NCBI RefSeq assembly: GCF_958295425.1
Contig: NC_081144.1
Span: forward strand, 7,231,186 to 7,295,185
From: Solea solea
Taxonomy: Eukaryota > Chordata > Actinopteri > Pleuronectiformes > Soleidae
Reading direction: 5' to 3'
Length of the DNA: 64,000 nt
Position numbers and translations under genes: made by a program. The notes below the pieces were generated by a model. The model saw only the letters and a program-made list of their open reading frames with translations, was not told the origin of the DNA and did not search any database. Every line of letters begins with the position of its first letter. Within the stretch, counting starts at the first letter, position 1. Of this stretch, positions 12,354 to 24,808 are shown in pieces.

Positions 12354-15300
12354 CATCCTTTTCAAACCAAAATCCCATCTAAACAATGCAGTATAACATC
12401 CCAATCAATACATCGCAAAGGCCGCAATTAAAGAAATGTATGCAGCATATCTGACTTAGGTTTTATACTTCACCATTAATGTTAATTTATATCTTTAAAA
12501 TCTTATTCTTGCATTAACACAAAACTCAAAATGTGTTACTAGCCACCTTGTCAAATCTGAATGATTATCCCCCCCATGTTTCAAAATAAATATTGAACTG
12601 ACACTTAACTTAAAAAATGTTAAATTTATCAGTCAATAAAATTGCAATTGGATATTTTCCCCATATCATTCTGCCCTAACACTGGTGAGCTGAGATCTGG
12701 ACCCAACCATTTGAGGAAGACTGTATTAGAGCATGGATGCGAATGTTCTTGATGTCCGTACTGCGATAAAAAAGCATGATGTTTTTGTGAGGAGGCAGAA
12801 ATCCTCGCGCTGACAAAGACAGTCTTATTATCCTGATGAATCATCTTATGTGACGGGGAGAAATAACAAAGCAGGTGATGATAATATGTTTTATTGCGCG
12901 TATAAGGCAATCAACATGCTGACAATGTTCAAGAAAGTGAAGCAAGTTAATATATTTCCAGAGACGACGGGTGATTGTTAAAGTTACTGAGGATGTATGA
13001 TGCCTTTTTTGTTCTTTGTGACAATGTCTTGAGATTTTATCCAAGCCAAAATGAAAAATCCTGACAGTGCAATCAAGGTTAATTTGCACTGACTCAGTAG
13101 ACAGACAGTGAGTGCTTCCACTTCTTGCTTTGAAGGTTGATGGTTGATTTTACACTCAACTTGTGGGATAAATCTTTTGAAATCACATCAGTGTCTTCAC
13201 ATCATTAAGAATGATTTGAGAGAGAATAGTGGCTCTTGACATTAATGCAACGTTGAAAAGTAGGAAAACGGGACCATAATTAATTCAGTGTGCCAATGAG
13301 CATTAGCTTAAGCAGGCTGTTTTCTAATGGCTCAATGATTGATATTGCTTTGACATCCTAATTGCTCACAAATGTATATAATTTACAAGACATGTTTACT
13401 GTCATCAAGGCAGCAACATTTGAAGTCTCACAACCAAAAGCTTGGCCCTTTTCAGTAAATCATTCACCGGTTTTGCTCCAAGGAAAGCACAACACCAGAC
13501 AATGTGAAGGACGTCTAATGATCTGATAACGTGGACATGACATAATGCAGCTGATAAAGGAGAATTGTGCTTTGTACGACGTCTGTGTCGGGAATTCTTA
13601 TCTCATCAGAGGCTTTAACAAGTGTTTGCTTTAAGCAGATGAATAGTTTTTGTCTTGTTATGGAAAATATACACATACTGCCAGTATTTCCTCACTTAGA
13701 AAAAAACAGTTATACAAGACTCTGAATGATTACAATAGCTTAAATATTGGCAGTTAAGTTTACAAATGTGTCCTGTTGGCAAACAGAAGCTAGAATAAAC
13801 AGACTGACACTTATTTTTAAAGGAGGTCTGCCAGCAAGATCAGTATTAAGCTGCAGGTTTCCTCTAAAGCTCAGATTTCTCCACATAGTCAAAACACTTC
13901 CTTTTAGCTTTGGTGACAGCTGCAGCCAGAGGGGTCCGCCCAGCCCATTTTCAAGACAGCTTCCTGTAAAAATGCCTAAATCAATGACATATTGAATATG
14001 TCACTTTAATTTTTCCAAAATAGGGTTTTGGCCAAAACCCAAGTACAGAATTGGACTACAGGACCAAAAATGTTAAAGATAACAATTAAAAAAAGTTTCC
14101 AATTAGTTAATATTGATTATTTCTATGTTAAAGTGTCAGATATTTAGATATTAAGTTTTGCTCTTGAGTGAAAGTTTAGGAAACTAGTTAATTGTTGGTT
14201 TGTCTGCATAAAGAATTTTAAAAACCTTAAACCCTTGCAAATATATATTATAATTGGCCGACATTTTATTTCAGTGGTCAAACTTCTCTTCAACATCATA
14301 ATGCTGTACAAAATCACTTTTATGGTTTCATTATCAATCAGGAGAAGAAAAGGTGAACATTTGTTTTTGCAACTTGAGTTTTTTTCTCCCGTACCTCACT
14401 TGCATACATACTGTATGTTCATTCTACTCAAGGAAAACTGTCTTTATCTGCTGAATAGAAGAGTAGAGAAAACACAGTGATCGCAGAAGGCTGCAGGAAG
14501 GTCGGTCAGCAGGGCAATGATGTGAATGAAGATGAAAACTGGTTACTGTATCTTTTTATCAGTACTTCAGACGTTTCCATCAAGGCAACCTTGAGTTTCT
14601 GATAGCCGCACAGTGGTACAGTGTACGTTCTGTCTCTCAATAGTCCTTTGAATTGCATTAAATTGTTTAACATTTTCCTCCCATCTGTATTCATTCACAA
14701 TACAGATGTGGAAAAAAATAATTGTATATATTGTGTATGCTGTGATTTGTTTCTTTGTGTTGCTGAAAATGATGGGCTGCCTGCCCAACTAATGCACTTA
14801 GCTGATAGGACACACTGGAACCTTCTCGCAGTCTGAATTAGTAAAAAAATTCATTTTGACCTAGTGCAAGCAAAGGTAACAATACAGTTCGGCCTTACTC
14901 TGGAGCGATGCACAACACCAATCATTCGTAGTGTTCTTAAGGTTATTTACGTTTCTGTGCAAAATGAAAACATTTCTCCTAGCTCTTGGTTATACTTTAT
15001 GTGGTCACATACAGATATCTGCTACGGTCCACGTGGACCCTAAGTGGATGAACTTGACTACTCCAGTATGATTCCACACTGGCTGTGCCATCTAACTGCG
15101 CATGCTGCATGTAGCCCAACACTTTCCAGTCAACTTGGTAGCATGCTCTTGTTGACAAAGAAGATGGTAACCGTGGAAACTTGCTTGAGATTTGGGGATT
15201 TTCCATTGGTGCCCAAACATGTACCTGCCGGCAATGTACAAGGGCAAAATCCTGGTGCGAAGTCACTACTGCTTGATTGGAATGTGAGCTTGAGTATGCA

Positions 15301-17466
15301 TGTACGTGCAGCGCTACACTGACAAGGACGAGAAGTAGGGACGAAGGAATCGCAGGGATGTGGAACAAGGGAAATATGATCCAACCCTTACATGTGACCA
15401 GTGAAAAACAGGGTGGTTCACCTGATATTAATATTGTTATAATTTCTGTCTCTACAAGCATCACGTGTTTCAGACGAACGCTGTGCTTCTAACATGGTGG
15501 TGGAAATGATATCCTCTTCTGTCCCTCGTGAGGGGCTTGACAAACCTTGGCTGACAGCCGTTTCAACTAACCCCCTTCATTTCCTTATTCCAATTAAGAA
15601 GGCGACAGAAATAGACCTCAGCGCTTGAGTGCTTGTCGTCTTTTCCAAAGACGTGGCCAGTGAGATAAAGTGAACTCATTGTTGCAGCTAAGAACTATGG
15701 ACAGTATTTCTTAATGTAACATTCTTTAATCAAGAATTAACGTGGAGTCATTTCTCTGAACCAGTGCAGGTCAATAATAATATCTGCCCAGTCGAGGAAA
15801 CATCCTTTTGTTCTTTCATTTGCATAGCATATCAGGGGAATCAAATCAAAGAGCTGTCAAACACTGATTAGTTGCATGCGGTGTCCTTGATGTTTTCAGT
15901 GCGCAGTGGGCGTCAGACCATTTTGCAGGCATGTACTTGTGTCTGTTAGCCTTGATGACTCATGTCTGCAGGGATGCAAAGCAACAGAGTGACTCAAGCC
16001 AGTTTTCTTCACACAGACTGAGCCTCAACGTGTGCCGAAATGACGTCAAACGAGAAGCATCACACCTGCAGTGGCTCTCATCTTTGCCAACAGCCCAGCA
16101 AGACAGAAATGTTTCATTAGAGGAAATACTGCAATGCATGATTCTGAGCAAATTCCCCCTTCATATATTCTAGTAACTAAGGAGACAAATTAAAATGGTG
16201 CTTTTGGGGGGCAAACATTCAGTAAGTACAAGAGGGAAAGCACTGCCAACACTCTTACCCTTTTTCATAAACACACCGAGCTAGAAATCAAGCACTTTCA
16301 TCACCCGCACCCACCAACATGTTATGAGAGCTCAGCTCTAACAAATGCCTATAGAATATGTATTGTAATAAACTGTCTGTGTCAAGGAAAACGTAGCTCA
16401 GGACCTGTGGACAGGTCATATTGATAGTGTATTTGCTGCACTCTGAGGATATTCATACAGGGTAATGTGTTTTTCGGGGATGACAATGTCAGTCTGAAGC
16501 TACAAAGTAAATCTTGGCCTCGAGGGCAGTAAACACAACACTGGGAAAAGGATGAAGCAAGGATGTGAATTATACATTTGCTCTCTGTGTTGTTTTCCTT
16601 GCACTCTGAGTCCGATACACATTAACGTCTCATACCAGGAAGATGATCCGTTACTACCTTGCTGTAATCGTACATTTCCCAGAGATGGAGTGATGGCGTG
16701 TGATTAAAAGCTTTGATAGAACACACAAAAGAATTAGATGTCGGGATGAGCCGATGCGATACTCCGTATCCACGTTGATCTGATTTTCGTCAGAATCACT
16801 AGAGCGGGTACAGGAACAATGAAAAACATAGAATCTGATAAGATCCATAAACCCCAACATATCACGTAGATGCTTCACTAAGCAACGATTGTAAATGTGT
16901 TGTTAAAAAAAAACACCAAGAAAATTTTAACTGAGTCATGTTTGGGCCTGTTTATTTCTCTTTTTTTATGGGAGCCGAATCTGTGTTACACTGTTTGAGC
17001 GTTATGTGTTTGAAATGGCTGATTATGATTGGGTGATATTGCATCATCATAAATGGGCTGTTAACGACATAGACACTGTTAAAACTGTTTTTGTTTAAAT
17101 CATTTGGCAAGAATTGCTCATAGCTTTTTACAGTTTGCCTAATACAGCGTTATTACGGCGGGAGAAAGACTTCTGGACAGGAAAGGATTGTACTTTCTAA
17201 GTGTAACAATGGCAAGGATAGTTAGCTCTGAAGGAAATGTTTGTTTGTAACACATGCCGGCAAAAATTTAGTGTGTCTCCGCTGGTATTTGGTGACATTT
17301 TGTTTAATGTCAGATAGATTATAAGCAGCGAAAGGACCTCACATCTAACAGTAAGATGCAATGTTTATTAAGCGACGTCCTTCTAAATAACTCATTTAGA
17401 ATGTTGCCACAGTGTCGGCAGAGTTTACACTATAGTTTAACAATATAGGCACTGGAGTTTGATCAT

Positions 17467-17799
17467 CCGTCCAATATCTACCACTTTATCCTTCACATGA
17501 GGGTCGCAGGGGTTGCTATGCAAATATCATCTCACATAGGGCGATAGGCGGAGACAAACAACCATCCACTCTCACACCTATAGTCACTTTAGAGTGTCCA
17601 ATCTACCTAATGTTGATTAATCTACCTACCGCATGTTTTTTGGACTGTGGGAGGAAACCAGAGAACCCGGGTACCTACAGGGAGAACATGCAAACTCCAT
17701 GCAGAAAAGCCCTTCAAACGTTCCAACCGGGTCACGGACCCGGGTCTTCTTGCTGCAAAGGCAAGAGTGCTTACCACTACACCAACCATAAGGCCATGA
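17467..17799 (-). mobile_element. tRNA-derived SINE copy 1 (DANA/mermaid-like), nearly full length
   Basis: In minus orientation the tRNA-like head is near 17799 (GGTGTAGTGGTAAGCACTC resembles an A box). The body carries GGAGTTTGCATGTTCTCCCT and CCTCCCACAGTCCAAAAAAC, and the 3' end is near 17467. Direct repeats TTGATCAT flank it at 17459-17466 and 17800-17807 and fit a target-site duplication. Compared with the copy at 39013-39402, the B box is eroded, part of the central region is deleted and the (TGAC)n tail is missing, so this is an older copy. SINEs of this type are transcribed by Pol III and mobilised by a partner LINE (family knowledge). Confidence 0.9.
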
Positions 17800-19071
17800 T
17801 TGATCATTTACAGTTACTGTCTGTCAAGTCAGAAATAACCGGAGCCAAACTAAACCGTCAGTAAAAGTTAAGGTGACTTTCAAGTGTAAGTACTCTCAAG
17901 CAACAAAGGAGTTGGCGAGCAGTGACTGTACTGGGGCGTGGCTGTGTCACTATGTGTTGTGATGTGGGCGGGGTCATGGGGAACACGGACTGACAGCTAC
18001 TCGGTGCATTATGGCTACACAGTGGAAACGGTCGCCGGGGTAAGCAGCTCGGAGCTACTGTCGGACATTTATTGAGGTTTCTGAGTGTTTGACTGTGGGC
18101 ACATGTGTCGTATCTGGGTTAGCAGCTCTGCTCGAGGCTCCCCTGCTGTGTGTTTGGGAGAGTGTCGGCTCATAGTCACAGCCATGCTTTATATTGTGAT
18201 TAACGTTACGCATTGTCAGCCCTAAATACCTTGTTAAACTCTGACCAAGCACGGTTATCGGTGAGACCATGTGCTAGGTTTATTGCCACTGCAGAGGAAT
18301 AAATCTCGTTCATGTAAATGTTTGTCTTTTTTTTTTTCATATAGATACTAAGTCCAAACTAATGTAGACTCGTTCTGTTGTTTAACTTAAGTTATTAAAC
18401 ATTAGTTACCAGTTCCGTACAGTAATAAAAAAAATTAAAATAAACAGTGGATAATTGCATGCTCGTAATAAGCATTTCAACGTCTTCATTATTTTCCAGT
18501 GCTTATGTGTAACATTATCCCAAATGGAAGGCTTTATGAAGAAGCGCTGACCACTTACACTCATATAAACATGGAATTCACTTAAAAATGTAAATAGCTG
18601 TTGTGAGAGTTTATGAAAGCGTTGTCATTTTACAGATATTGTAGTTATAGGAATATAAACATGACCGTTGCCACCTTTTAAATCAGGCGGTTTTGACTAC
18701 TTGAGATGCAGAGTAGTTCTGCAGACTTGTGTGGGAGACAGACCTGTGGAGACTACAGATTTTAATGACCTGAAAGCTTGTTTCTAATGTGCTGATTGGA
18801 TTTACTATTGATTATGTTTTCAGCACAGGCGGTGGCACAGTTTTGCGATTGCTGTTGTCGTCCAACTGCAAATTAAACTCGCCAGCAGACAAGTAATGGG
18901 AACATTAATTTCTCCTGGACGAAAATTAGAGATTCCCATTCACTTATCTACGCCCATTTCATTTAACCTAAATTAGAGAAGTGTGATTCCTCTCTCCCTG
19001 ATGACAAATAAATTTACCACAGCATAACAACTACACACACACACATAATGTATTCACAGCAGACCCAATCA

Positions 19072-20067
<996 letters not shown>

Positions 20068-20222
20068 CTTTGATGGACTGTCGTTTCGGTAGGATGGTGA
20101 CTGCACCTTCTGCCATTTCTTCCTGGTTAAGAATTGGAGAGATTTTGGAGCCCCAGCTGTCTGAGCCCACCCAGATGAAGTGGCCCGTTTGATTGGCCTT
20201 CTTAGCAGCTAGAAGGAGTCGT
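20068..20222 (-). CDS. grm4: grm4 coding exon 4 (ligand-binding domain)
   Basis: The exon completes the split Arg codon (AG|A), then gives 51 codons from [15 protein letters not shown] to LPKRQSIK and the first base of a split Gly codon. [10 protein letters not shown] contains the equivalents of Asp312 and Lys317, LB2 residues that contact glutamate in group III receptors. NQT is a conserved N-glycosylation sequon. GAVTILPKR is diagnostic for group III receptors. The acceptor is CCAAAG|AC, preceded by a pyrimidine tract and a CTAAT-type branch-point candidate; the donor is G|GTATAT at 20067. A transposon-like repeat begins only about 70 bp upstream of the acceptor. The following intron is short (793 bp). 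Confidence 0.95.
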
Positions 20223-20289
20223 CTTTGGGAAAGAGTGGCAGACAGAGACGTCTAATTAGACCTTTTATAAAAATGCTGCTGCGACCATA

Positions 20290-21033
20290 AACCTGCACGA
20301 AAAATCATGATCTCGATTCACAACTGCACGTGATGTCATTTCTAAATGACAACGGTTCTTCTGCAATCGCAAATAAACAATCCTATTTTTCCCTCTGAGT
20401 TTCTCACCCCAAACACCGCCTTGTTGCTGCCTTCTCTCTCAACATATAAAGGGCCTTTACGTCATGTGATTCAGTGACGAGACTCACACAACCACCCGAC
20501 CCGAGCTTGTGCCGAAAAAAGGTTCGCATTCGGCTCGTCGCTCGCGATTGCAGGCTTTCAGCACTGCTGTCGCTAAATACACCAGACTCCTCTGTTAAAT
20601 TTAGACATTTCCTTGCTAAATGTTGGAGATTAACCCAGGTTTTCAGGATTATTAAGTCTTTTTCACTGATCTACAGTTCGGCATTGTTCGGTTTCACTGT
20701 TGTGCCTCTTCCTGTGACGGCACTCTGACCAATCAGTGCACGGCAGTCTGACGACGTCACGCATTTTCCTTGGTTATGACGTCACGAGTCAAGGTAGTGG
20801 AAACACATGTGTCATATGTCACTTAAACCACTACAATAATAATAACAATAAGCCCATTATGCAGAGCCGTGTTCATGGCACTTTACATGAATGCCTAACT
20901 GAATGTTCCTAATCTTTTGTTCATAAGTGCAATAAATAATAAAAAAAAAAAACATGCCAGAGAATCGTGATCTCAATTGTAAGCCAAAAACAAAACTGTG
21001 ATTCACATTTCTTCCAGAATCGTGCAGCCCTAT
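20290..21033 (-). repeat. probable MITE/non-autonomous DNA element with CpG-rich, CRE-containing interior
   Basis: On the minus strand it starts near 21033 with GGGCTGCACGATTCTGG, a terminus type common in teleost MITEs. The ends carry imperfect inverted similarity: CTGCACGA near both termini, followed by matching GATCTCGATTCAC / GATCTCAATTG and GTGATTCACA motifs. The interior has a CCAAT-type sequence (GACCAATCAG, 20727-20736) and two GACGTCAC cores (20753-20760 and within ATGACGTCACG, 20777-20787), in a CpG-richer setting than the flanks. No target-site duplication was identified. The left end is about 70 bp from the exon 4 acceptor. Confidence 0.5.
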
Positions 21034-21958
21034 TTTCTACTCAAATACACTCTTATTGAAATACAAAATAAACAGCTGCTACATAATTCATTTAATGACA
21101 ATTCTGTCTGGACAAGGTTGGGAGAGACACCACATCTATGTATTCCCTGTGTAGCGTACTTCTTTTCTCCCGTGGCAAAATGACACCCTTGCCACATTTG
21201 TTCAGGCTTGTTGCCAATGGAAGTGTTGGGAGTCGTAAAAAAAAAAGAAGAAAAAAAACTGCCAGCAAGCTCTGCGACAGCAGCAGTCTTACATCAAGAA
21301 GGCTCGAGCACAGCAACATTAAATTTAAACCCAGCCACCTGGCATGTGAAGCATTACTGGCCATTATATTGCCCCAAAGATGCTGGGGCCATAAATATTA
21401 AGCATCACGTTGTGTTGTACACCATGTCAGCTTTTTTTTTTTTACATGGAAGACACATTTCTTTTTTTTTTTTAAACATCCACTGTAAGTCTAGGCACTT
21501 GCATAAAAAAGGACGTCATAACCTTGTGAAATAATTGCCACAGATTGTTGTGAAATGTGTGAGTCATCCTAAGTTATGACCCTGAGGTTTTTATGTTTGA
21601 TTGGTAATGATTTTTCCCCGAGTCTGCTCTCAAGAAATTTAGTTAAATGAGCATGTCTTAAGGTGCAATTATGCACCCCATTGAGTGAAAATGAAAGAGA
21701 TAGATTTTTCCACCTTCTGGACATTACATCATGGAGATGTGGCTGGATAATCTGAAAGGTTTGATTAAAAATTAACTCAGTGAGGAGGTGTGGGGGGTCA
21801 TGAGTGGGCAAGCGGGCTTCCTTTTAACTTTGACAGGTTGAAGGTGCAGTTTCCAACTCAAGCTAAGTTTGTTTGTGAATAAAATTGTCAACATCACCTC
21901 ACACAACATTTAGCCACATGGAGTGTTACACACATTACATTATCACTTGATCTGGTAC

Positions 21959-22356
21959 CATGGTTCTCAAACTGTGGTGTGTCCCACCCGTGGTACGCAA
22001 GCTCAGAAATACTGTTCTACTGCATATACCAGGATGTGTGATCGGAGAGGAGCTGAGGAAATTTGACTTGTGAGTGCTTAAAAAATTAAACAAATAACAA
22101 AACAAATATAAAGAAATGAAATAATAATAATTAGAGTCATTATATCTTTCGTCTGAAGTATTTGTGAGGACGAAAGATGATCTGTGAGAGAGCAAATTAT
22201 CTTATTGGGAATAAATCTGCCTCCTGTGAAATGTCCATAGCTTACTTTGCTCGGCCTATTTACGCCACTGTATTTTAACGTTGGTGATAACGGTGTTACT
22301 TCAAGAGCTCAATATTTTCTCAGTGGTACTTGATATAAGAAGTTTGAGAGCCACTT
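21959..22356. mobile_element. hAT-like MITE, family 'GGTTCTCAAAC', decayed full-length copy
   Basis: The left end reads CATGGTTCTCAAACT and the right end AGTTTGAGAGCCACTT, giving imperfect inverted repeats about 400 bp apart. The 50 bp inside the right end recur on the opposite strand at 54243-54300 (shared AAGTACCAC..TGAGAAAATATTGAGCTCT), so it is a dispersed family. GGTTCTCAAAC/GTTTGAGA-type termini are typical of hAT superfamily non-autonomous elements. No matching 8-bp duplication is preserved and there is no transposase frame. Confidence 0.65.
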
Positions 22357-23803
22357 ACAGTATCTTGTATTTATGTGTAAGATACTTAGTACTTTTTATT
22401 CAATCAAATCTTTAAAAATGACCTTTATTATTGCAAATTAATGTTCTAACTCAAAGAGTTAAATTATATTACATTTAAATTAAATGTTCACAAAACTTAA
22501 CTGTGGTTTATCCAGGTGAGTTTCATTTCTATTTCCTTGTTCTCAGAATTTGTAGTCTCACTGGACGCTTTGAGGCCACAGAGTACACGGCCATAATTTA
22601 TTCTGCACTCTTTATAACGCTGTAAGTATTATATTCATATAACTAATCAGGGATTGCATTAAAGGGTTCAATGAAAGCAGCTCTGCAGTGATGGAATCCC
22701 ACTGGATTTCTATAATGACTACATATCCAGACTATTACAAAGTTATCAGGGCTGGATTAAGTCAATGAGCAAAGGGACTTCTGCCCTGGTCATCATCAGC
22801 TGACCACCCTCCATATCACTGCCCACTTCCACAAGGAATACACTGGCCTACTAACTGGTTGCCGGGAAATATTTTCCCTTGCCAAGCCACAGCAGTACCC
22901 TATGTGTGCATGTGGATTCAGCCTATGGCCAAAATAACTTGGTGCTAAAATATTAAGTAGCATAAATGAGTAAATCTAAATCTAATCTCCTCAAACCTGC
23001 ACTAATGTACAGTCAAACGCCTAGACATCTTGCATAGTTCCACTTTATAGTTTTTCAATTATTATTTCTTTCAATGTAGAACATTCAATTTAAAATAAAT
23101 ACAATAATTATGGCCCCTGCATCAAAGTGCCATGGCCAGGCTTTACTTTTGCAGGTAGGTTTACGTCACTATAAAAAATAACTGTGTGGGAAATATTGCT
23201 CTGTAAAAACAGCGTGATCAGATCAAAAATAATTAGCTTGAAACATTTACTAAAAAGAAATTCCTTATGACTGCAGTTTTGTACTTAGAGACATCAGTGG
23301 ACATTTTCAGTCTTTGCAACTATCCATTTACTTCTGGTCTTATTTTTACATAACACTGCTAGACATTACTTTAAGTGCTGTTCCCTTAGGTGGCATTAGC
23401 AAAATACTTGTTGTTGTTTTTGTGCTTATAATCATCTAACTTGTCTGTTATATCCCAGTGACGAGGTTAATGGAAATGTGAGTATACCCAAATTGAACCG
23501 TATTTGCCATTTACACCTCATGAATATTAACACGTGGGTAGCAGACTGTACAAGAAAAGGGCAATTAATATTGTTATCCTCACATGAGACATTGTGACAT
23601 TTTAACGTCAGCTGCAAAGGCCTCTGGTAAAACTAAACATTTATCACTTTGGACGTCAGCAGATTTTCCTTTTTAAAGTTTAGTGTGCTTTCACTTGGGA
23701 GAAAATACACATGGTGGTAGGGATGTTATTGAGAAATCATTAAACAAGAAAGTCATAATAAGTGAGGTTAACTGACAGCAATTAAATGTTTCTCTGTGCT
23801 CAC

Positions 23804-23939
23804 CTGATGTCATCCTCGTTGGCAAAGATAATGACTACTCGGGCATTGGGGTTTTCACTCAGCCTGCGAATTATCTTGTCAAACTCTCCAGTTCTCGGTT
23901 CACGTGGTATTTTCACCGACTGTGAAATGCACAGGCCAC
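23804..23939 (-). CDS. grm4: grm4 coding exon 3 (ligand-binding domain)
   Basis: The exon supplies the last two bases of a split Gly codon, 44 codons and the first two bases of a split Arg codon. The protein reads [19 protein letters not shown], then a DKIIRRL helix and [11 protein letters not shown], which align without gaps to mGluR4 residues 247-290. This is the LB2 lobe of the Venus-flytrap domain; the Cys in GLCIS is conserved in the family. The acceptor is AATAAG|GT and the donor is AG|GTGAGC at 23803. The upstream (minus-strand) tract is pyrimidine rich, which supports the acceptor. SENPN replaces LETSN of the mammalian protein, a conservative local change. It is too short to appear as an open ATG-initiated frame, so it was found by homology and phase. 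Confidence 0.93.
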
Positions 23940-24719
23940 CTTATTGGAAGACAAAAGGGAAAAAAAAACATGTTTAAGGGAGCATAAAAATACTTATTCT
24001 ACAGCAGAAGAGATTTGAACTTAACAAGCCCAACCCTTAACCTAAACCAAACTTTTAAACCAGGTCTTAATGCTCAAAAAGTCCTTTTAAGGGGTGACCG
24101 AGGACAAGCCTATGGTTTATAAACTTTTTGGTCCTCTCAAAGGTACCCATACAAGAACATACAAACACACACACATATAGAGAGCTAGAGAGAGCTCTTC
24201 CCTTACTGCTGTGCAAGATAATAGTCTATTGTTCCTACGGTACTTAAGTGATGCGTTGTATATCTGTCTTTTTATGTTACTTGTCCAGACTGGTCTCTGG
24301 AAACTTGGAGCTGTGTGTTGGAGGAACAGCAGCAGCTGTGACTGGCACAGGCGCAGTCAGTCAGTGGTTTAGGAAACTTTTGCATGGCTTGGCATTCTAT
24401 TGGTGGAGCACACATTTTTCAATATCATACAATTCTGTTTGGGAGAAGCCAAAATTGTGATTGTAATTAAAATATAGCTGTGAGGTTCTACTGAACGTCC
24501 AGGTTTATTTTTACCAGTAGAATCGACCTCTGAAACTTTTCATGGGTGCTTTTTGTTGTGTTCGAGCCAAATTGTGTGTCAAATTACAATTTTGGTAAAA
24601 CATTACCATGTTTTCTTCAGTCTACAGACTGAAGAAAATATCTTTGTTTCTCACAGATCTGCACAAATATCACACAGTAATCAGTTTAAACATGTTATTC
24701 AAATACAAATAATTATGTA

Positions 24720-24808
24720 CAAATGATTCCCTCGAATCCTACTGCAATCGCAATTTCAGTCAAAATAATCGCACTTAGATATTAATTCAAAATTGTTCAG
24801 CCCCTATG
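24720..24808 (-). repeat. MITE end fragment, GGGCTGAACAATTTTG type
   Basis: On the minus strand it starts at 24808 with GGGCTGAACAATTTTGAAT and continues with AAGTGCGATTATTTTGACTG and AAATTGCGATTGCAG. GGGCTGAACAATTTTG and 'AAATTGCGATT' blocks are typical of another abundant teleost non-autonomous element. A related AAAATTGTGATTGTAATTAA stretch at 24450-24472 may belong to the same element, in which case it extends further left. Confidence 0.45.

Larger units (their letters stand above)
20223..23803 (-). other. grm4: grm4 intron 3
   Basis: This 3581-bp intron has donor GTGAGC and acceptor CCAAAG. About half of it near the acceptor is a promoter-like repeat (20290-21033). A decayed hAT-like MITE is at 21959-22356. 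The rest, including A/T runs at 21240-21260 and 21432-21472, holds nothing else I recognise. Confidence 0.8.

Noticed and set aside
11904..12404. 166-codon minus-strand frame, the longest non-grm4 frame
   Set aside because: Its length is produced by the CT and AAT microsatellites (Arg-Glu and Ile runs); the remainder has no recognisable motif.
14997..15464. 155-codon minus-strand frame with overlapping plus-strand frames
   Set aside because: It has no homology that I recognise and no typical coding signature; frames overlap on both strands in a GC-richer patch, as expected by chance.
16654..16878. Possible repeat with GGGATGAGCCGATGCGATAC
   Set aside because: It resembles 'CGATACTG..GTATCGG' teleost repeats only loosely, with no end or second copy in the window.
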